From: Paulinella micropora
Lineage: Eukaryota > Cercozoa > Imbricatea > Euglyphida
Reading direction: 5' to 3'
Length of the DNA: 37,107 nt
Assembly: GCA_009731375.1 (NCBI GenBank)
Contig: BJOX01000145.1
Location: 64,677 to 101,783 of the forward strand
Shown: positions 1 through 10,100 of the stretch, piece after piece
Position numbering within the stretch: position 1 is the first letter of the stretch
How the letters are laid out: each line of letters starts with the position of its first letter
Program-made: the position numbers and the translations under genes
The notes under the pieces: generated by a model
Told to the model about the DNA's origin: nothing
Database searches by the model: none
The model's input: only the letters and a program-made list of their open reading frames with translations

Positions 1-1
1 G

Positions 2-784
2 ACGACGGTGGAGGATTACGCCTCCTTCAAAGGCCTGTTAACCTGGTTGGCGACTGTCATTGCGTCGCTCAGGCCATTGGTCGGACATATGCATGAATGT
101 CATGCGGCCATGTTGCGTCGGGGATCTAAAGGCGGTCGAGCTAGCAGTCGGGTCCAAAGCGGGGCTGCTTGGGCCGCAAGGTTGTTGGAGCGCACTGAAG
201 GGGCCTTTTCCATCACGGACATGCAGCGCACCGGCGCATTCAACCAGGACAAGTTGCTGTGGGAAGGCGATGGAAGATGTACGACCATCTGGGCCGATGC
301 AAACCGTTGCAAGGGTTCGCAGTTTGGCCGAGCGTGGCTTGTCGTCTCAGATGGAGTCGAGCAAGGATCGTTTTTGTCGGAAGAATGGAGGGAGGAAGAT
401 GAGGGACTGTTTACAGCTGAGTCAGGCGAGGACGCTGCATCGCGAAGAGAGCTCTTCAATTATTTGCAAGCTGTATGGGAGATGCATGTTATGACGGGGT
501 GTGTGCGCTTTTGTATTGTTGGTGATTGTGCACCGGCCTGTGCGTGCATTACTAAAGCGCATTCGCCCACGCCCGGCATGCAGGCTATTCTCGATGTTTA
601 CTCGTGGCTTTTTGCGGAGCGATGTATTAGTGTGCTTGCCTACAGGGCTGGGAGAGAGCGTTTGCATATTATTGATGCTCTGGCTCGTGGTCAGGTGGAA
701 AAGGCGGCGCGCCTTCTGACGAGCGGGGGATCTTTCGTTCTTGGCTCGCGGGTCACCCAGCTGCCAAGACCGCTGGCTGGTTAG
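2..784 (+). CDS. DIRS-like pol, C-terminal part with RNase H domain (5' end outside window)
   Basis: The frame is open from the window edge to a TAG at 782-784, so this is the 3' end of a longer ORF. The last 258 residues (numbered from a GTG at 8) carry an RNase H-like pattern: Asp97 in WADANR, Glu148 in SRRELF, Asp173 in IVGDCAP and Asp223 in HIIDALARG. The last resembles the 'N..AD.LSR' close of reverse-transcriptase-linked RNase H domains. In this family the domain degrades the RNA strand of the RNA:DNA hybrid during reverse transcription. The reverse transcriptase itself would lie upstream, outside the window. The DIRS assignment rests mainly on the neighbour: a tyrosine recombinase ORF follows directly in an overlapping frame. 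No frame break is seen here. An RNase H of another retroelement class is possible but less likely. Confidence 0.62.
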   Translation, partial: TTVEDYASFKGLLTWLATVIASLRPLVGHMHECHAAMLRRGSKGGRASSRVQSGAAWAARLLERTEGAFSITDMQRTGAFNQDKLLWEGDGRCTTIWADANRCKGSQFGRAWLVVSDGVEQGSFLSEEWREEDEGLFTAESGEDAASRRELFNYLQAVWEMHVMTGCVRFCIVGDCAPACACITKAHSPTPGMQAILDVYSWLFAERCISVLAYRAGRERLHIIDALARGQVEKAARLLTSGGSFVLGSRVTQLPRPLAG

Positions 785-816
785 TCGAAGAGGCTGTCGG
801 CTTCCTGGACGGGGGG

Positions 817-1791
817 TTGGCGTACAGCACGAGCAGAAGTTATGCGTCCGGTGTCAATCGGCTGAAGAGCTTCGCTGACACTTTCGAGACTGAAGGTTGG
901 GAGATTCGCTGGTGGGAGCCCGACCCGGCGCTCCTTGTTTTGTTTATGACGTATATTATCGGACAAATCTCGGTGGGCACGCTGAAGGTTTATCTGTATG
1001 GAATTCGTAATTATTGTTTAGCGCATGGCCAGGTTGATCCTCTCAAGAGCTATCATGTTGAACGATGTTGGCGCGGGATCAAGAGGAGCAAGAAGAAGGG
1101 GAAGGATAATCGTTTAACTCTGACTGTTGACCTTCTCAAGGCAGTGGTGACCTTTGCTACGGGACTCTTGGCAAAAGGGGGCACGGGCCCGCGCGACGCG
1201 CATGATCTTATTGTCCTCTGTACTATCATGGTATGGGGGGTTTTCGGGCTTTTTCGGATTGGTGAGTTAGTTGTCTCGGGGCCTAAGCGGTATGCTCGAG
1301 TTTTGAGACGCATGCATTGCGTGCTTTTGACTGAATGCGAGGAAAGCTTCTTGTGTATTAACCTAGACGGTTCCAAGACCGACCCGTTCCGAGGTGGTTT
1401 GGACGTTTGGTTGGCCGACCTCGATGTTATGGTCCTTTCTCCTGTGTTTTGGTTTCGGCGGCATGAATCTTCGCTTCTTTCGGTCGGACTTAACAGAGGA
1501 AAGGCTCAAGCGATGTTCAGATGGGCTGATGGAGTTACAGTTACCAGAGAGCGGTTTGTTGCGGATGCCCGAAGGCTCTTGGCGCGAGCAGGGATTGACG
1601 ATGGGACTCGCTTCAATGGTATTTCTCTTCGTCGAGGTGGGGCCAAATCGCTGAAGTTGGCAGGAGCATCGGATTTGGCGATCATGCGGGCTGGACGCTG
1701 GTCTTCGGATTGTTTCAAGCGCTACATTGACACTCCGCGAGGGGAAATTATGCTTGAGCAGCGCAGTCTGATCAGTAACTGGGACCGATAG
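817..1791 (+). CDS. Tyrosine recombinase of a DIRS-like retroelement
   Basis: The ORF of 324 residues is shown from a TTG at 817, but the frame is open from 676, so it overlaps the RNase H ORF by up to about 109 nt in the -1 frame. No ATG lies at the start; translation may need frameshifting or an upstream start. The fold matches a phage-type integrase. An N-terminal helical DNA-binding part (about residues 1-110) is followed by the catalytic part: Arg147 in FGLFRIGELV, a likely Lys187 in GSKTDP, Arg272 in SLRRGGA, Trp295 in AGRWSSD (the usual His/Trp place) and the nucleophile Tyr303 in FKRYID. The His of the HxxR box appears to be Ile269. DIRS-type elements use such an enzyme in place of a DDE integrase to insert a circular DNA copy. 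A Crypton-type DNA transposon is the alternative, but the RNase H upstream argues against it. Confidence 0.75.
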   Translation: MAYSTSRSYASGVNRLKSFADTFETEGWEIRWWEPDPALLVLFMTYIIGQISVGTLKVYLYGIRNYCLAHGQVDPLKSYHVERCWRGIKRSKKKGKDNRLTLTVDLLKAVVTFATGLLAKGGTGPRDAHDLIVLCTIMVWGVFGLFRIGELVVSGPKRYARVLRRMHCVLLTECEESFLCINLDGSKTDPFRGGLDVWLADLDVMVLSPVFWFRRHESSLLSVGLNRGKAQAMFRWADGVTVTRERFVADARRLLARAGIDDGTRFNGISLRRGGAKSLKLAGASDLAIMRAGRWSSDCFKRYIDTPRGEIMLEQRSLISNWDR

Positions 1792-2017
1792 AGACTTTGG
1801 CCCTGGGTGGGCCTGGGTAGTGCCGGGTGGCCAACCTGGCTAGGACAGACACGGCGCGTGTCGGCTTAGTTTTCTTTCATAATAATCCTAAACCCATTGT
1901 GTGCGGCTTGCACTTTCTCTTGCACCCGGCATGGGCCAAGCTGCCTCTATCTGTCAATTGTCTTATTATATTAAATATCGGCTTTCGACCTTATGGTTAG
2001 AGTTTAACTGACCAGTT
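1792..2017 (+). other. Non-coding junction between DIRS-like element and gag relic
   Basis: No coding frame is visible. The stretch has a G-rich start (about 1800-1845) and then AT-rich sequence. It holds a short inverted pair: GCCGGGTG near 1822 and CACCCGGC near 1924. This could be part of the terminal repeats that DIRS-type elements carry, or the LTR of the following gag relic. Neither is proven. Confidence 0.3.
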
Positions 2018-4500
2018 ATGTTGGTGACGAACGTGACATCCTTCGGAAGAATCACAAGGACAAGGCTACATGGCTACCTCAGGTCCCCATTGCCCCTCAA
2101 GCCAGCCTTGACCTTCTCCGTAATCCCGATTGGACAGACGCTGAAGTCTACACAGTACCTGGGACCTGCTGTATCGCTAGCAGCCGCAGAGAAGCTCCGG
2201 AACGACCTTGGCAATGTCATCCCTGTAGAAGTTTTTCATAACTACTACCCGGTTACTGCTTCAACTGCTGAATTGATAAGGTCACTACCGGCTACTACTC
2301 CTTTGAGTACAACCACTAGTGCTACATCTGTTCCCCCATCGAGCTCAACTGGTCCAACTACTTTGTTGCCCGCTGGAAGCTCTTCTGTGCCATCTTCGGC
2401 CCCCACACCAGCTGCGTTGACTCCATCGACTCCGATCCTGCCCTCAGCCCCAACGCCTACTGTTGCACCAGCATTTCGACCGTCCGTTCGACCCTTCATG
2501 CCCCCGATACCCAACATGCCTTCCCCGACCCCAGACGCTTCATTTACACGTACTGGACGCCTCGCTCGAGCTGCGACGCCTGCTCCACCGCGTCCCGTAG
2601 TACAACCCTTGTCGGCTCTACTCGCTGGTAGACCAAACGAGCCAGTAAACCGTTCCTTGGCTATGCCATCTTTTCTCGGTAAGCTCCTCTCGTCCCCACA
2701 GCGGCCTACTACACCCACTGTCGATCAACCCTACGACATCGGTTTGTTCGCTTCAAGTTCGGCACTTCACCCGACGACATCACCCGCTGCAGCCCTACTC
2801 GGTCGTTCACTGACACCTTCACGCGTGACCCCGAGATCTACGCCAGCTACATCCAGCTCAAGTTTTAGCACTCTGGCATCAATCCCGGAAGGCTCTGCAC
2901 CCGAAGCATCGCCTACCACAGCGGAAGCCAAGATCGATGAAGATGCAGCAGCAAGATTAGCAGCGGAAGGTGAACGCTACGCCATCGAACTTGAAGAAGC
3001 AGAAGTTAACGCCGACGCACGGGAACGAGAACGAGAACGAGTGGAAGCGGAACGTGCGGCAGCCTTCGAACGCGAAGAACAACAGGACGACAAAGATACG
3101 GAACAAATTGATGCTCCCGACCGGCAGCCCCAGCCCGATGGACCACCATCAGCCCAGTGGCGCTCGGCGAGCTCCTCCGGCGACGGAACATCTTCCCAGT
3201 CTTCGCCGCCCCGTTGCGTCCTTCGCTCCGGCCTCTCCGGCGCCAACTCGGGCTACTATATGCATATGCTGCTACGCCGTTACTGGTCCGCCCCCGCACG
3301 CCGCGTTATGCTTATCTTGTCGACTCCGGAAGGAGCACCGACGGCCGATCAAGCTACCTTTGTGCGCGAATTGGCGGTCAACTACCACGTCACCAACACA
3401 CCGGTCCAGCTGGCCATCATGCACGCCATCAGCAACGTTCGTACTTGGGGAGATAAAGCCACTGTTGCTATCACGGACGCTTGTTGGGCCCGCTTCGTTC
3501 GTGTCACCGACTCAGTCCAGCAGGTATGGTGCTCGCTTTCCCTCATCTGGCTACAATTCATCCGTGACCTTATTCATGGCCGTTTGGATAAGCACGACAC
3601 ACGGAAGTCAGCTCTTCAAGCCCTCAATCTACGACGCTTCAAGAAAGAGCAGCTCTTGGCGTACATCAACCGATGTATCATGTACTACGAAGCCGCACGC
3701 GTGACCGGCGTGATCATCTGCGATGGCAACCTGGGCAGATTGAAAACTTGGGCCGCATGCTGACCCCGATGGAGCGTGACCGATGGAACCAACAAGCAGA
3801 TCAAGTCATGCTTGCCTAAGGAGCCGGCTGGCCGCGCAACTTGGATGACCTCCTCCCTTGGGCCAGGACCCTCGACCCCAACGTCATGGAAGAATACCTT
3901 CTGGGAATGGAGATCCCGGTCCGCACCGACCGACGATCCATCTACGCGCAGATGGGATTTTACTCGCCAAGGCCAGCCAGCCAACCGCGCCGACCGTCGG
4001 AGACGTCAACAGCCTCGGCAAGCAAATACAACCACGGAGAACGTCAATCCCAACCGCCCTCCTCGGCAGAAGCGCAAGGCCGACTCCATGGCTATGACCC
4101 AGACTGCTTCCTCGCAAACATAGCATCGCCCCGACAAGCGTGTGAAGACTACCCACCCGGCGAAGAAGGAGCACCCGAACAAGAAGAAGCCGGCACCGCG
4201 ACAGCATCTCACGGGAGCCAACGCTGTGGTGATCCCTTCGACGAAGGTGTCTATGTCTAGGACCGAGGCCGATCCACCGGGCAGACCGTCGAACCAAGTC
4301 AAACGTAAACCTTTTACGGGCATACCCTGCGCCTACTGCAAGGAGCATAACAACTTCTTGAAGAAGGATCAACTCCCAAACAGTCGTTTGAGGAATGCAA
4401 GCTTCGTCAACAGCGTTATCAAGACGAAGGGAAACACTGCGGCTGGAAGCCGTCAGCGGCCGCTGCCCGCAGCACTCCGCGCGCTTTCCACATGACTACC
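2018..4500 (+). pseudogene. Gag-like relic of an LTR retrotransposon, frame-broken
   Basis: The first ORF (2018-3763, 581 residues) has a long Pro/Ser/Thr-rich disordered part (about residues 85-310), then a charged helix rich in Glu, Arg and Ala (about 310-370). A globular helical segment follows (about 410-580, with the run FIRDLIHGRLDKHDTRKSAL), which looks like a Ty3/gypsy capsid region. The reading then jumps to frame +1 (3723-4000, with a TAA at 3817-3819), to a basic Arg/Lys/Pro segment in frame +2 (about 3970-4130), and to a Cys/His segment. CAYCKEHNNF near 4330 is in one frame; ECKLRQQRY and KHCGW near 4390-4450 are in another, which together could have been a zinc-binding motif. At least three frame changes are needed, so it is called a decayed gag. 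The upstream ORF start is uncertain: another frame at 2035-2170 also looks protein-like. Confidence 0.5.
2022..2038 (+). promoter_or_regulatory. Possible primer binding site of an LTR element
   Basis: The string TGGTGACGAACGTGACA starts with TGG, as expected for complementarity to a tRNA 3' CCA end, and sits just before a gag-like ORF. It resembles the TGGTGAC-type primer sites of Ty3/gypsy elements. No matching LTR copy is present to confirm it. Confidence 0.25.
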
Positions 4501-4920
4501 CGGTCCCGCACGTCCTCCCCGTCGGTGCCAACGCCCCCTTCCCTACGGATTGCAACTATCCCGACTGTGGTCGATGGATGTGTTTGGGTCGCCAAGCATC
4601 CCCTCAACCGCCCGTTCATCGGTAAGACCACATGCGCTCTGGATTCGGCCTGCAACTGCAAGGGCGTCGCTCGCTTAGCATGGGTCATGCAGCATGGCTT
4701 CACCATCCGATCATTGCCCCCCGTGGAGGCGCGCTCATCCGTCGACATCGACGGCGGTTCTCACCGACTGCATCGAACTCTTTGTCTCGGCCAACCCAAC
4801 GTCGCCGCTACATGCGATCACTATATATGTGTCGACCCACCTCCCCGACCGCGTGGATACTCTCCGCCAACGAGGCGACGGCACAGATCAACTTGTCCAT
4901 CGACGAGGCCCAGAGGATTA
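4492..4920 (+). pseudogene. Retropepsin-like relic following the gag relic
   Basis: Frame +1 from 4492 contains ALDSACNCKGVARLAWVMQH, which resembles a retroviral-type aspartic protease site with the usual DSG/DTG changed to DSA (Asp codon 4642-4644). The similarity continues in another frame from about 4730: TDCIELFVSA, then HAITIYVSTHLPDRVDTL, reminiscent of the second half of the protease fold. One frame break lies near 4725. It follows the gag relic in the gag-protease order expected for Ty3/gypsy. No reverse transcriptase follows: recognisable retroelement sequence stops at about 4920, so the element is truncated. The identification is by pattern only. Confidence 0.35.
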
Positions 4921-4944
4921 AGCCTTGCAAACAAGGAATCCTGA

Positions 4945-5847
4945 CTATTTGCATTTTTTCAACACTCTGCTTCAAAGGAATCAAACAGAATTCCGCTCAG
5001 GTTGCCTTTCAGTCTTTCCATTGACAACGATCCTGCGAACAAGGGAACTGTTTTTTTCTGTGTGCGGATGGAAGACCAAAACATTGCATCCAATGATGCC
5101 TTGATCCGTTTTATGCAAAAAATTGCAGCGGATCAAAGACAGGACGAAGAGCCCCGTTACAAGCTCTACACGGTCGATTCCAACATTTACAAAAGAATTC
5201 TCAAGGTGTGTTTTTTCAAGTTGTCGCGAAGTTGTGCAAAAACACTTTTTGCGCATGTGCGGTTTTTTGCAGGCCATGTTCGACTTGAGCGGAGGCTTTG
5301 CTCACCTTAAGTCCTGGATGTGTGTGTTTCTCGGGCACTGGCATTGCACAAGTTCTTGTGCATTTTGCTTTGGCGTGAGTTCAAGCGCCAAGTGTTCGGC
5401 CAGTTTTGGCATGAACTGTTTCCTGACAAAAAATTCAGTATCAAGCCCCGGCTGAAGACAATCACTGCAGTCTTGGCTTACCTGCGACTAGCTTACCCTC
5501 ACGTGAGAAAGGACATTCAGGACAGCTCTGACAACGCGGCCCTTCCTGAAGAAGCCAGAAAAGCACTCGGAGGTCTTTTGACGCTGTTTGAGTGGTTCAT
5601 GTCAGTGGTAAGTGTTTGGCTCAGCTGTACCGTTACTGACTGCAGTTGTGTTGTTGTTGTTGTTGTTGTTTTTGTGCAGGCCCAGGACCTGGGTTGTGTC
5701 ATTTGTGAAAACTTGCCTAAACAAATTTGGGTGTACTTGCACAGAGCTTTGCATGTGTTGTTGCACTTCAAGCCAACGAGTACACATGTCCTGACGTTGC
5801 ACCTGCTGCTGTTGAACTACTGGCGAAGTGTAAACCACCCTGCTTAG
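4945..5847 (+). CDS. Intron-containing gene or fragment of unknown function (span)
   Basis: I do not recognise the product. Three exon-like blocks are visible. Exon 1 (open from 4945, convincing from about 4975) ends at 5205 with ...DSNIYKRILK. Exon 2 (5273-5607) starts AMFDLSGGFAHLKSW and later reads ALHKFLCILLWREFK and FGQFWHELFPD. Exon 3 (5680-5847) reads AQDLGCVICENLPKQIW and ends at TAG 5845-5847. Both introns are phase 0 with clear GT...AG ends. Within exon 2 the reading changes frame at the TG run 5318-5326: the first part is in frame +2, the rest in frame +1. This is either a one-base slip, an assembly error, or a sign that a longer intron 5206-5352 is used instead. No signal peptide or membrane segment stands out; it looks helical, rich in Leu, Lys and Trp. 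The 5' end of the gene is not identifiable. It could be a host gene remnant or a domesticated element protein. Confidence 0.4.
5206..5272 (+). other. Spliceosomal intron candidate
   Basis: The 67-nt intron has donor AAG|GTGTGT at 5206 and acceptor GGTTTTTTGCAG ending at 5272. It is phase 0 between RILK and AMFDLSGG. It contains a T-rich tract before the AG. An alternative acceptor at 5352 (CACAAG) would keep the downstream frame without a shift. Confidence 0.55.
5608..5679 (+). other. Spliceosomal intron candidate with (TTG)n tract
   Basis: The donor is GTAAGT at 5608, a near-consensus site, and the acceptor is TTTTTGTGCAG ending at 5679. A (TTG/TTGT)n run lies in front of the acceptor. The length is 72 nt, a multiple of three, and the reading frame stays open through it. 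The flanking frame is phase 0 (FMSV|AQDLG). Confidence 0.65.
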
Positions 5848-5860
5848 CGAGCGTTTCAGC

Positions 5861-6126
5861 ATGACCCCAGGATGTTCTCTGAAGAAATGTGAAGCGAATC
5901 TCACCAGCGTCGCGAAGCATTCTTTGAGCGACCCGATGCGGTTTGATCTTCAACACGTACAGAAAACAATGCTGTTGCTGACCCACAGTCGTGACAACCT
6001 GGGGGAAAGCTCCCGTGATTTGGACGGACAGAAGATTGAGCCTCGGGGTCCAGAGGTCGAGGCGGCGTACAATTTCTTGCTGGAGCTTGTCGCAAGCATA
6101 AAATTGGGAACCGTACGAGAATGTAC
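5861..6126 (+). pseudogene. Open reading frame cut by the gypsy-1 LTR
   Basis: This ORF of about 88 residues (MTPGCSLKKCEANL... to ...SIKLGTVRECT) is open up to the LTR boundary at 6126/6127 and then runs on into LTR sequence to a stop at 6164-6166. The host part has a plausible helical segment (EVEAAYNFLLELVASIKL). It may be a further exon of the gene at 4945-5847 or a separate small gene. No donor/acceptor pair that joins the two frames was found. Insertion of gypsy-1 would have removed its 3' end. The function is unknown. Confidence 0.25.
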
Positions 6127-6373
6127 TGTTACAATCCCCGAAGATAGCTCAATAAAAAGTCGGTAATACAACCAGACACAAATCCCCAAAAGAGAATGAT
6201 GTCTCGTTATATTAGCTCAGTGAAGCCGAAAAGAAAACGGCAACATACCAAGGTTAAAATGGCATTAGGTCAAATCCGGCCAAACGATATTGAAAATAAT
6301 GGGAAAAAACTAGGTGCACCTGACACCAGAAAAAGGGTACTTTTTACCGGCTATCCGGGGGGTGATGCCTACA
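6127..6373 (-). repeat. 3' LTR of gypsy-1
   Basis: On the minus strand the LTR begins TGTAGGCATCACC at 6373 and ends GGGGATTGTAACA at 6127 (about 247 bp). It has TG...CA ends and a short TGT/ACA terminal inverted repeat. It aligns along its length with the gypsy-2 LTRs, but clearly diverged. The outer flank at 6122-6126 is TGTAC. The partner duplication cannot be checked because the 5' LTR is absent. Confidence 0.8.
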
Positions 6374-6390
6374 GTACCCCTTCCCGTTTT
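6374..6390 (-). promoter_or_regulatory. Polypurine tract of gypsy-1
   Basis: On the minus strand AAAACGGGAAGGGGTAC directly precedes the LTR start TGTAGG. The same place in gypsy-2 reads AAATCGGGAGGGGGTAC. This is the expected site where plus-strand DNA synthesis starts during reverse transcription. Confidence 0.7.
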
Positions 6391-7168
6391 TATGACGGAA
6401 ATATGCAATATTTTCGTCATATAATTGCTGATTTCTTTTCTGCACAAACGCTACGGGGTGTCGCAACTAAGTGCATTAACCCACGGATAGACGGTGCAGT
6501 GGATATATAAAACGCATACGCCAGACACGAGTCAACTATAAATCTCCAGCCTCGTTTTTGTAAATAAAAACTCCTCCTTCCACACTTGTTGTCCCCCCCG
6601 TAACTTAATTCTGAGGCAGTATGTCAAGAACAAATAGTATTACTATTGCAATAAAAGCAGCGTTATAATTTTTCTCCTTCTCCAAAAACACTTCCGATCA
6701 GTAAATACATTGTCTTTTAATAACATACCCTTGTATTCAATCGGTTACCTTAATATAGTACTAGGGGGCCAGACCTAATAACTATATCCAAAGCCGGGGT
6801 GAGTGAGCCCGACCATGCGATATGCCGACACAAGTAGAGACGGACCGTGCTGGTATGACGATATTAAGTATATCCAAAGAAAAAAATTTAATATGTCTAC
6901 TATGAGAACATTTTTTGAGAACATCACCCTGGATACTTGAAGCAGGGTCGTACCAGGAACACCATCGCTAAACTCACAAGCGATCCCCTTATACGGTGTC
7001 GTATCCATTTGCCGATTGACCCTCGCACTCATATGTTGCGATAAAAATGCCAAGTAACAACAATGGTATAAAAACATTTTAATAAGACATGATCTGACAT
7101 GGGCACTATGAGATTAATCCACATGCAGCTTTCAATGTCCGACGCGTGATAAAAGAAAAAAATGTCAC
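6391..7168 (-). other. Long 3' non-coding region of gypsy-1, conserved with gypsy-2
   Basis: About 780 nt between the pol stop and the polypurine tract. It aligns at nucleotide level with 31525-32350 of gypsy-2, for example the runs CTACTTGTGTCGG and TATTAGG.CTGGCCCCCTA. A 100-residue minus-strand ORF (7077-6775) with a hydrophobic stretch (VLIVDILNFFLWIYLIS) is not open in gypsy-2. A protein here is therefore unsupported, although the last peptide (FGYSY then stop) is shared. It could be a decayed third ORF or an RNA signal region. Confidence 0.5.
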
Positions 7169-10100
7169 TTACTGCCTTCGTCGCCTTGCGCGAACCCCTT
7201 TGCCAGGTGGCGGGCCGCCAACAAAAGTCAAGTCAAACTTCGACTCCTCCAGAATGTCCCATATTTTGTTAGGGATGGCGCCCAAAGATAAGTCAAAAGG
7301 AATGTCAAGCACTCCTCTAGGCAGTGACTGAATAGTCCACGCAGTGTGGTCTTTGTCTCGAAGGGTAATAGTATCATCCCATGTCTCGAGATTTTTCGCG
7401 TCTTTGTACACCGGTAAATATTGTCTAGCTTTTGGATCCTCAACAGGGTCCATGCTTCTCCAAAAATGGAGTACCGGTTGTATCGTTTTTGCTGCTAAGG
7501 ATCTCTTCGATGTCCGTGCTGCCCGTGTAGTCTGCGGGACCGCCACAGCTCGCATGAGATAAAGATCTGAGAGAGTGTCATCGGCAACATGAGATTCTGC
7601 CGGTCTCAACAGATAAAAAGCGTCTCGGACCCACTTGATGGCCGCAATCGCCTCTCCTTCCTTCCATCGCACATGTCGAATGTCCACATTACCCGCGTTC
7701 GGGTTAGTGTCCTTCTCCCCTCCTCCTCCATGGACATCCGTCGCTCGCGTCGACCTTGCCACCTTCCTCGGTTGGTCGAAGATGAGATCGTTTTGCGCTC
7801 TCCTCCTCTGCGCCTCCGTGAACTTCTCCTTCGTACCGCCGCGGACTATGGGGGCTTTAGACTGAGTCCCCGCCGCGCTTTTGCGGTTTGAGTCTTCCTT
7901 ACTCTCCTTCTCGGTCTCCTCCTTCTCCGTGACCGGTGCCCGATAGGCATTCTCCTCCTCTAAGGTATCCTCCTTCTGTATAGGCGGTACCTCTTGGAAG
8001 TCCTCCTTCATCCGTTTCAACGCCTCCTCAACGGATTCATCCTCAAGTAAGAAGGGGTCATATTTGATCAGCCTTCGAACATTCACAATCTGCACCTTCC
8101 CTCTACCCCTGATCTTATAATTCAGAGGTCCCATCTGTTCCATGATCTGGTATGGTCCTTTCCAGTGGGTAAACAGCTTAGAGCTAACCCCCTTAGGGAC
8201 TTGAGGATGGTACAAGAGTACAATATCCCCAACCTGGAAACGGACTTGATCTAAGTGCGCTTGTCGCACTCCTTGTGCGTCAGTCTTTCTGCGCTCCGCC
8301 TCCCTGTGCGCCGCAACTATTTGTTCCGCCTCCATCTTCGCTCTTAGTCTCATCCCGAACAACTCATCCTCATCTGCCCAAGTGTCTTTTGGATGCAGAA
8401 GTGAGGTTGGGATATTAGGCTCTCGGCCGTAAACCAATTGATATGGCGAGACTGAGCTCCTGGCTCCTCCTAATGCCGATGAGGGTAGACAGTTCATTGC
8501 AAAGGCAAATGAAGGTGCTGCCTCCACCCAGGCTCTCTGATTCTCCTTCTTCATACAGTACATCTTAAGCGAGGCTTTGAGAGGTCTATGTACCCGCTCG
8601 ATCTTGCCATTCGCTCTCGGGTTATAGGCAGTAACATATTGCCATTTCATCCCGTAGTACTTAGATAGTCTGTCGATGACTTCATTATTAAAGTCAGAAC
8701 CTCGATCAGAACATATCTTTCTAGGCACTCCGATCTGCGAGACGATCCTATCGATCAGAGCCTCCGCAGTTGTCTTGCCTGTAGCGTCCTTAACAGGAAC
8801 AACCCAGACATAATTGGTGGCTCGATCTATTGCGGTAAGAAGGTATCTGTACCCTTCTGCCGATTCGGGGAAAGGTCCCACATGATCGATGTGTAAAAAT
8901 TCAAACATCCCGGCGTGTAACGGGAATGTACCGATCAGGCCAAAGTTCGCCTTCAGCGGTGTCTTTGTGGTTTTGCATGGGATGCATGCGTCCACTTCCC
9001 TGTCTATCTCCTCCTTCATCCCTTTCCACCAAAATCGCCTCGCTATGAACCAATGAGTTCTTTGTCGACCCGGATGTGCCAGTAAGGGGCAGTTATGGGC
9101 TGCGACATATATAAAGCGCCTCAACTTCTCTGGTACCCAGAGAGTCCATTTGTCAGGCTGTGATGCAAATTTGCCATGCTGGCCCTTGTACCACAATAGC
9201 CCATCTCTCCACGCCATCTCCTTCATCTGATCTTTGATCTGTGGAGTCTTTTTAAGCTCATTAGGGTTCTTGTATAACGTTATGAGCTCCTTGAACTCCG
9301 GATCCGTCGCCTGTTGCTGCCTCCACGCGGTAGGCGAGGCGATATGAATAGTACCGTCCTCCAACCTTACTCCTACCCTTTCCGGGTCTTCATCAAGCTC
9401 GCTTCGATTTTCCTGTGGAGGTTCAGTACAGACCTCAGTCGTCTCCTCCTCTTCTTTTATATTCGCCTTCGCGTTCTCGTATGCCTCATAAGACCACTCA
9501 GCGTCTTCGAGAACATGCGCCTCACAGCATATGCCATGCTCCGGGCCTTGAGGACTATATCGTAGACCCGTGCGGTCATAACGAACGCCTCTTGCCATCT
9601 TCATCCGATTCGCCTCTATGTGGCTCACCTCGTATACCTTGTCCGTGGACAGGTCCATCATCTCCACTGATGATACGAGAGCCGACACCTCCGACTGAAA
9701 CTCTAGCCTGGAAAGGCTATCAGCGACTACGTTTCGCTTTCCCGGTAAGTAGACCATCGTGAAATTGAAACATGACAAGAAAGCTTGCCACCGCGCCAAA
9801 CGGCCGGTTTGTTCATGATTCATCAACCAAAGAAGGTTGTGATGATCGGTCCTAACCGTGAATAGAGGTCCTCCCCACAAGTATTCTCTGAGCCTCTTGA
9901 GAGCCCATACTACTGCCAACGCCTCCCTCTGTCGCGTGCAGTAATTTCGCTCCGCCGCACACAGCTTTCTACTAATAAACATGATCGGGCGCAACTTTTT
10001 CTCCTCATCTTCCTGTTGCAGCACCGCGCCAATCGCAAACTTAGATGCATCCGTGTCGACTACGAACGGTTTCGTAAAGTCGGGCATCATAAGTACTAAT

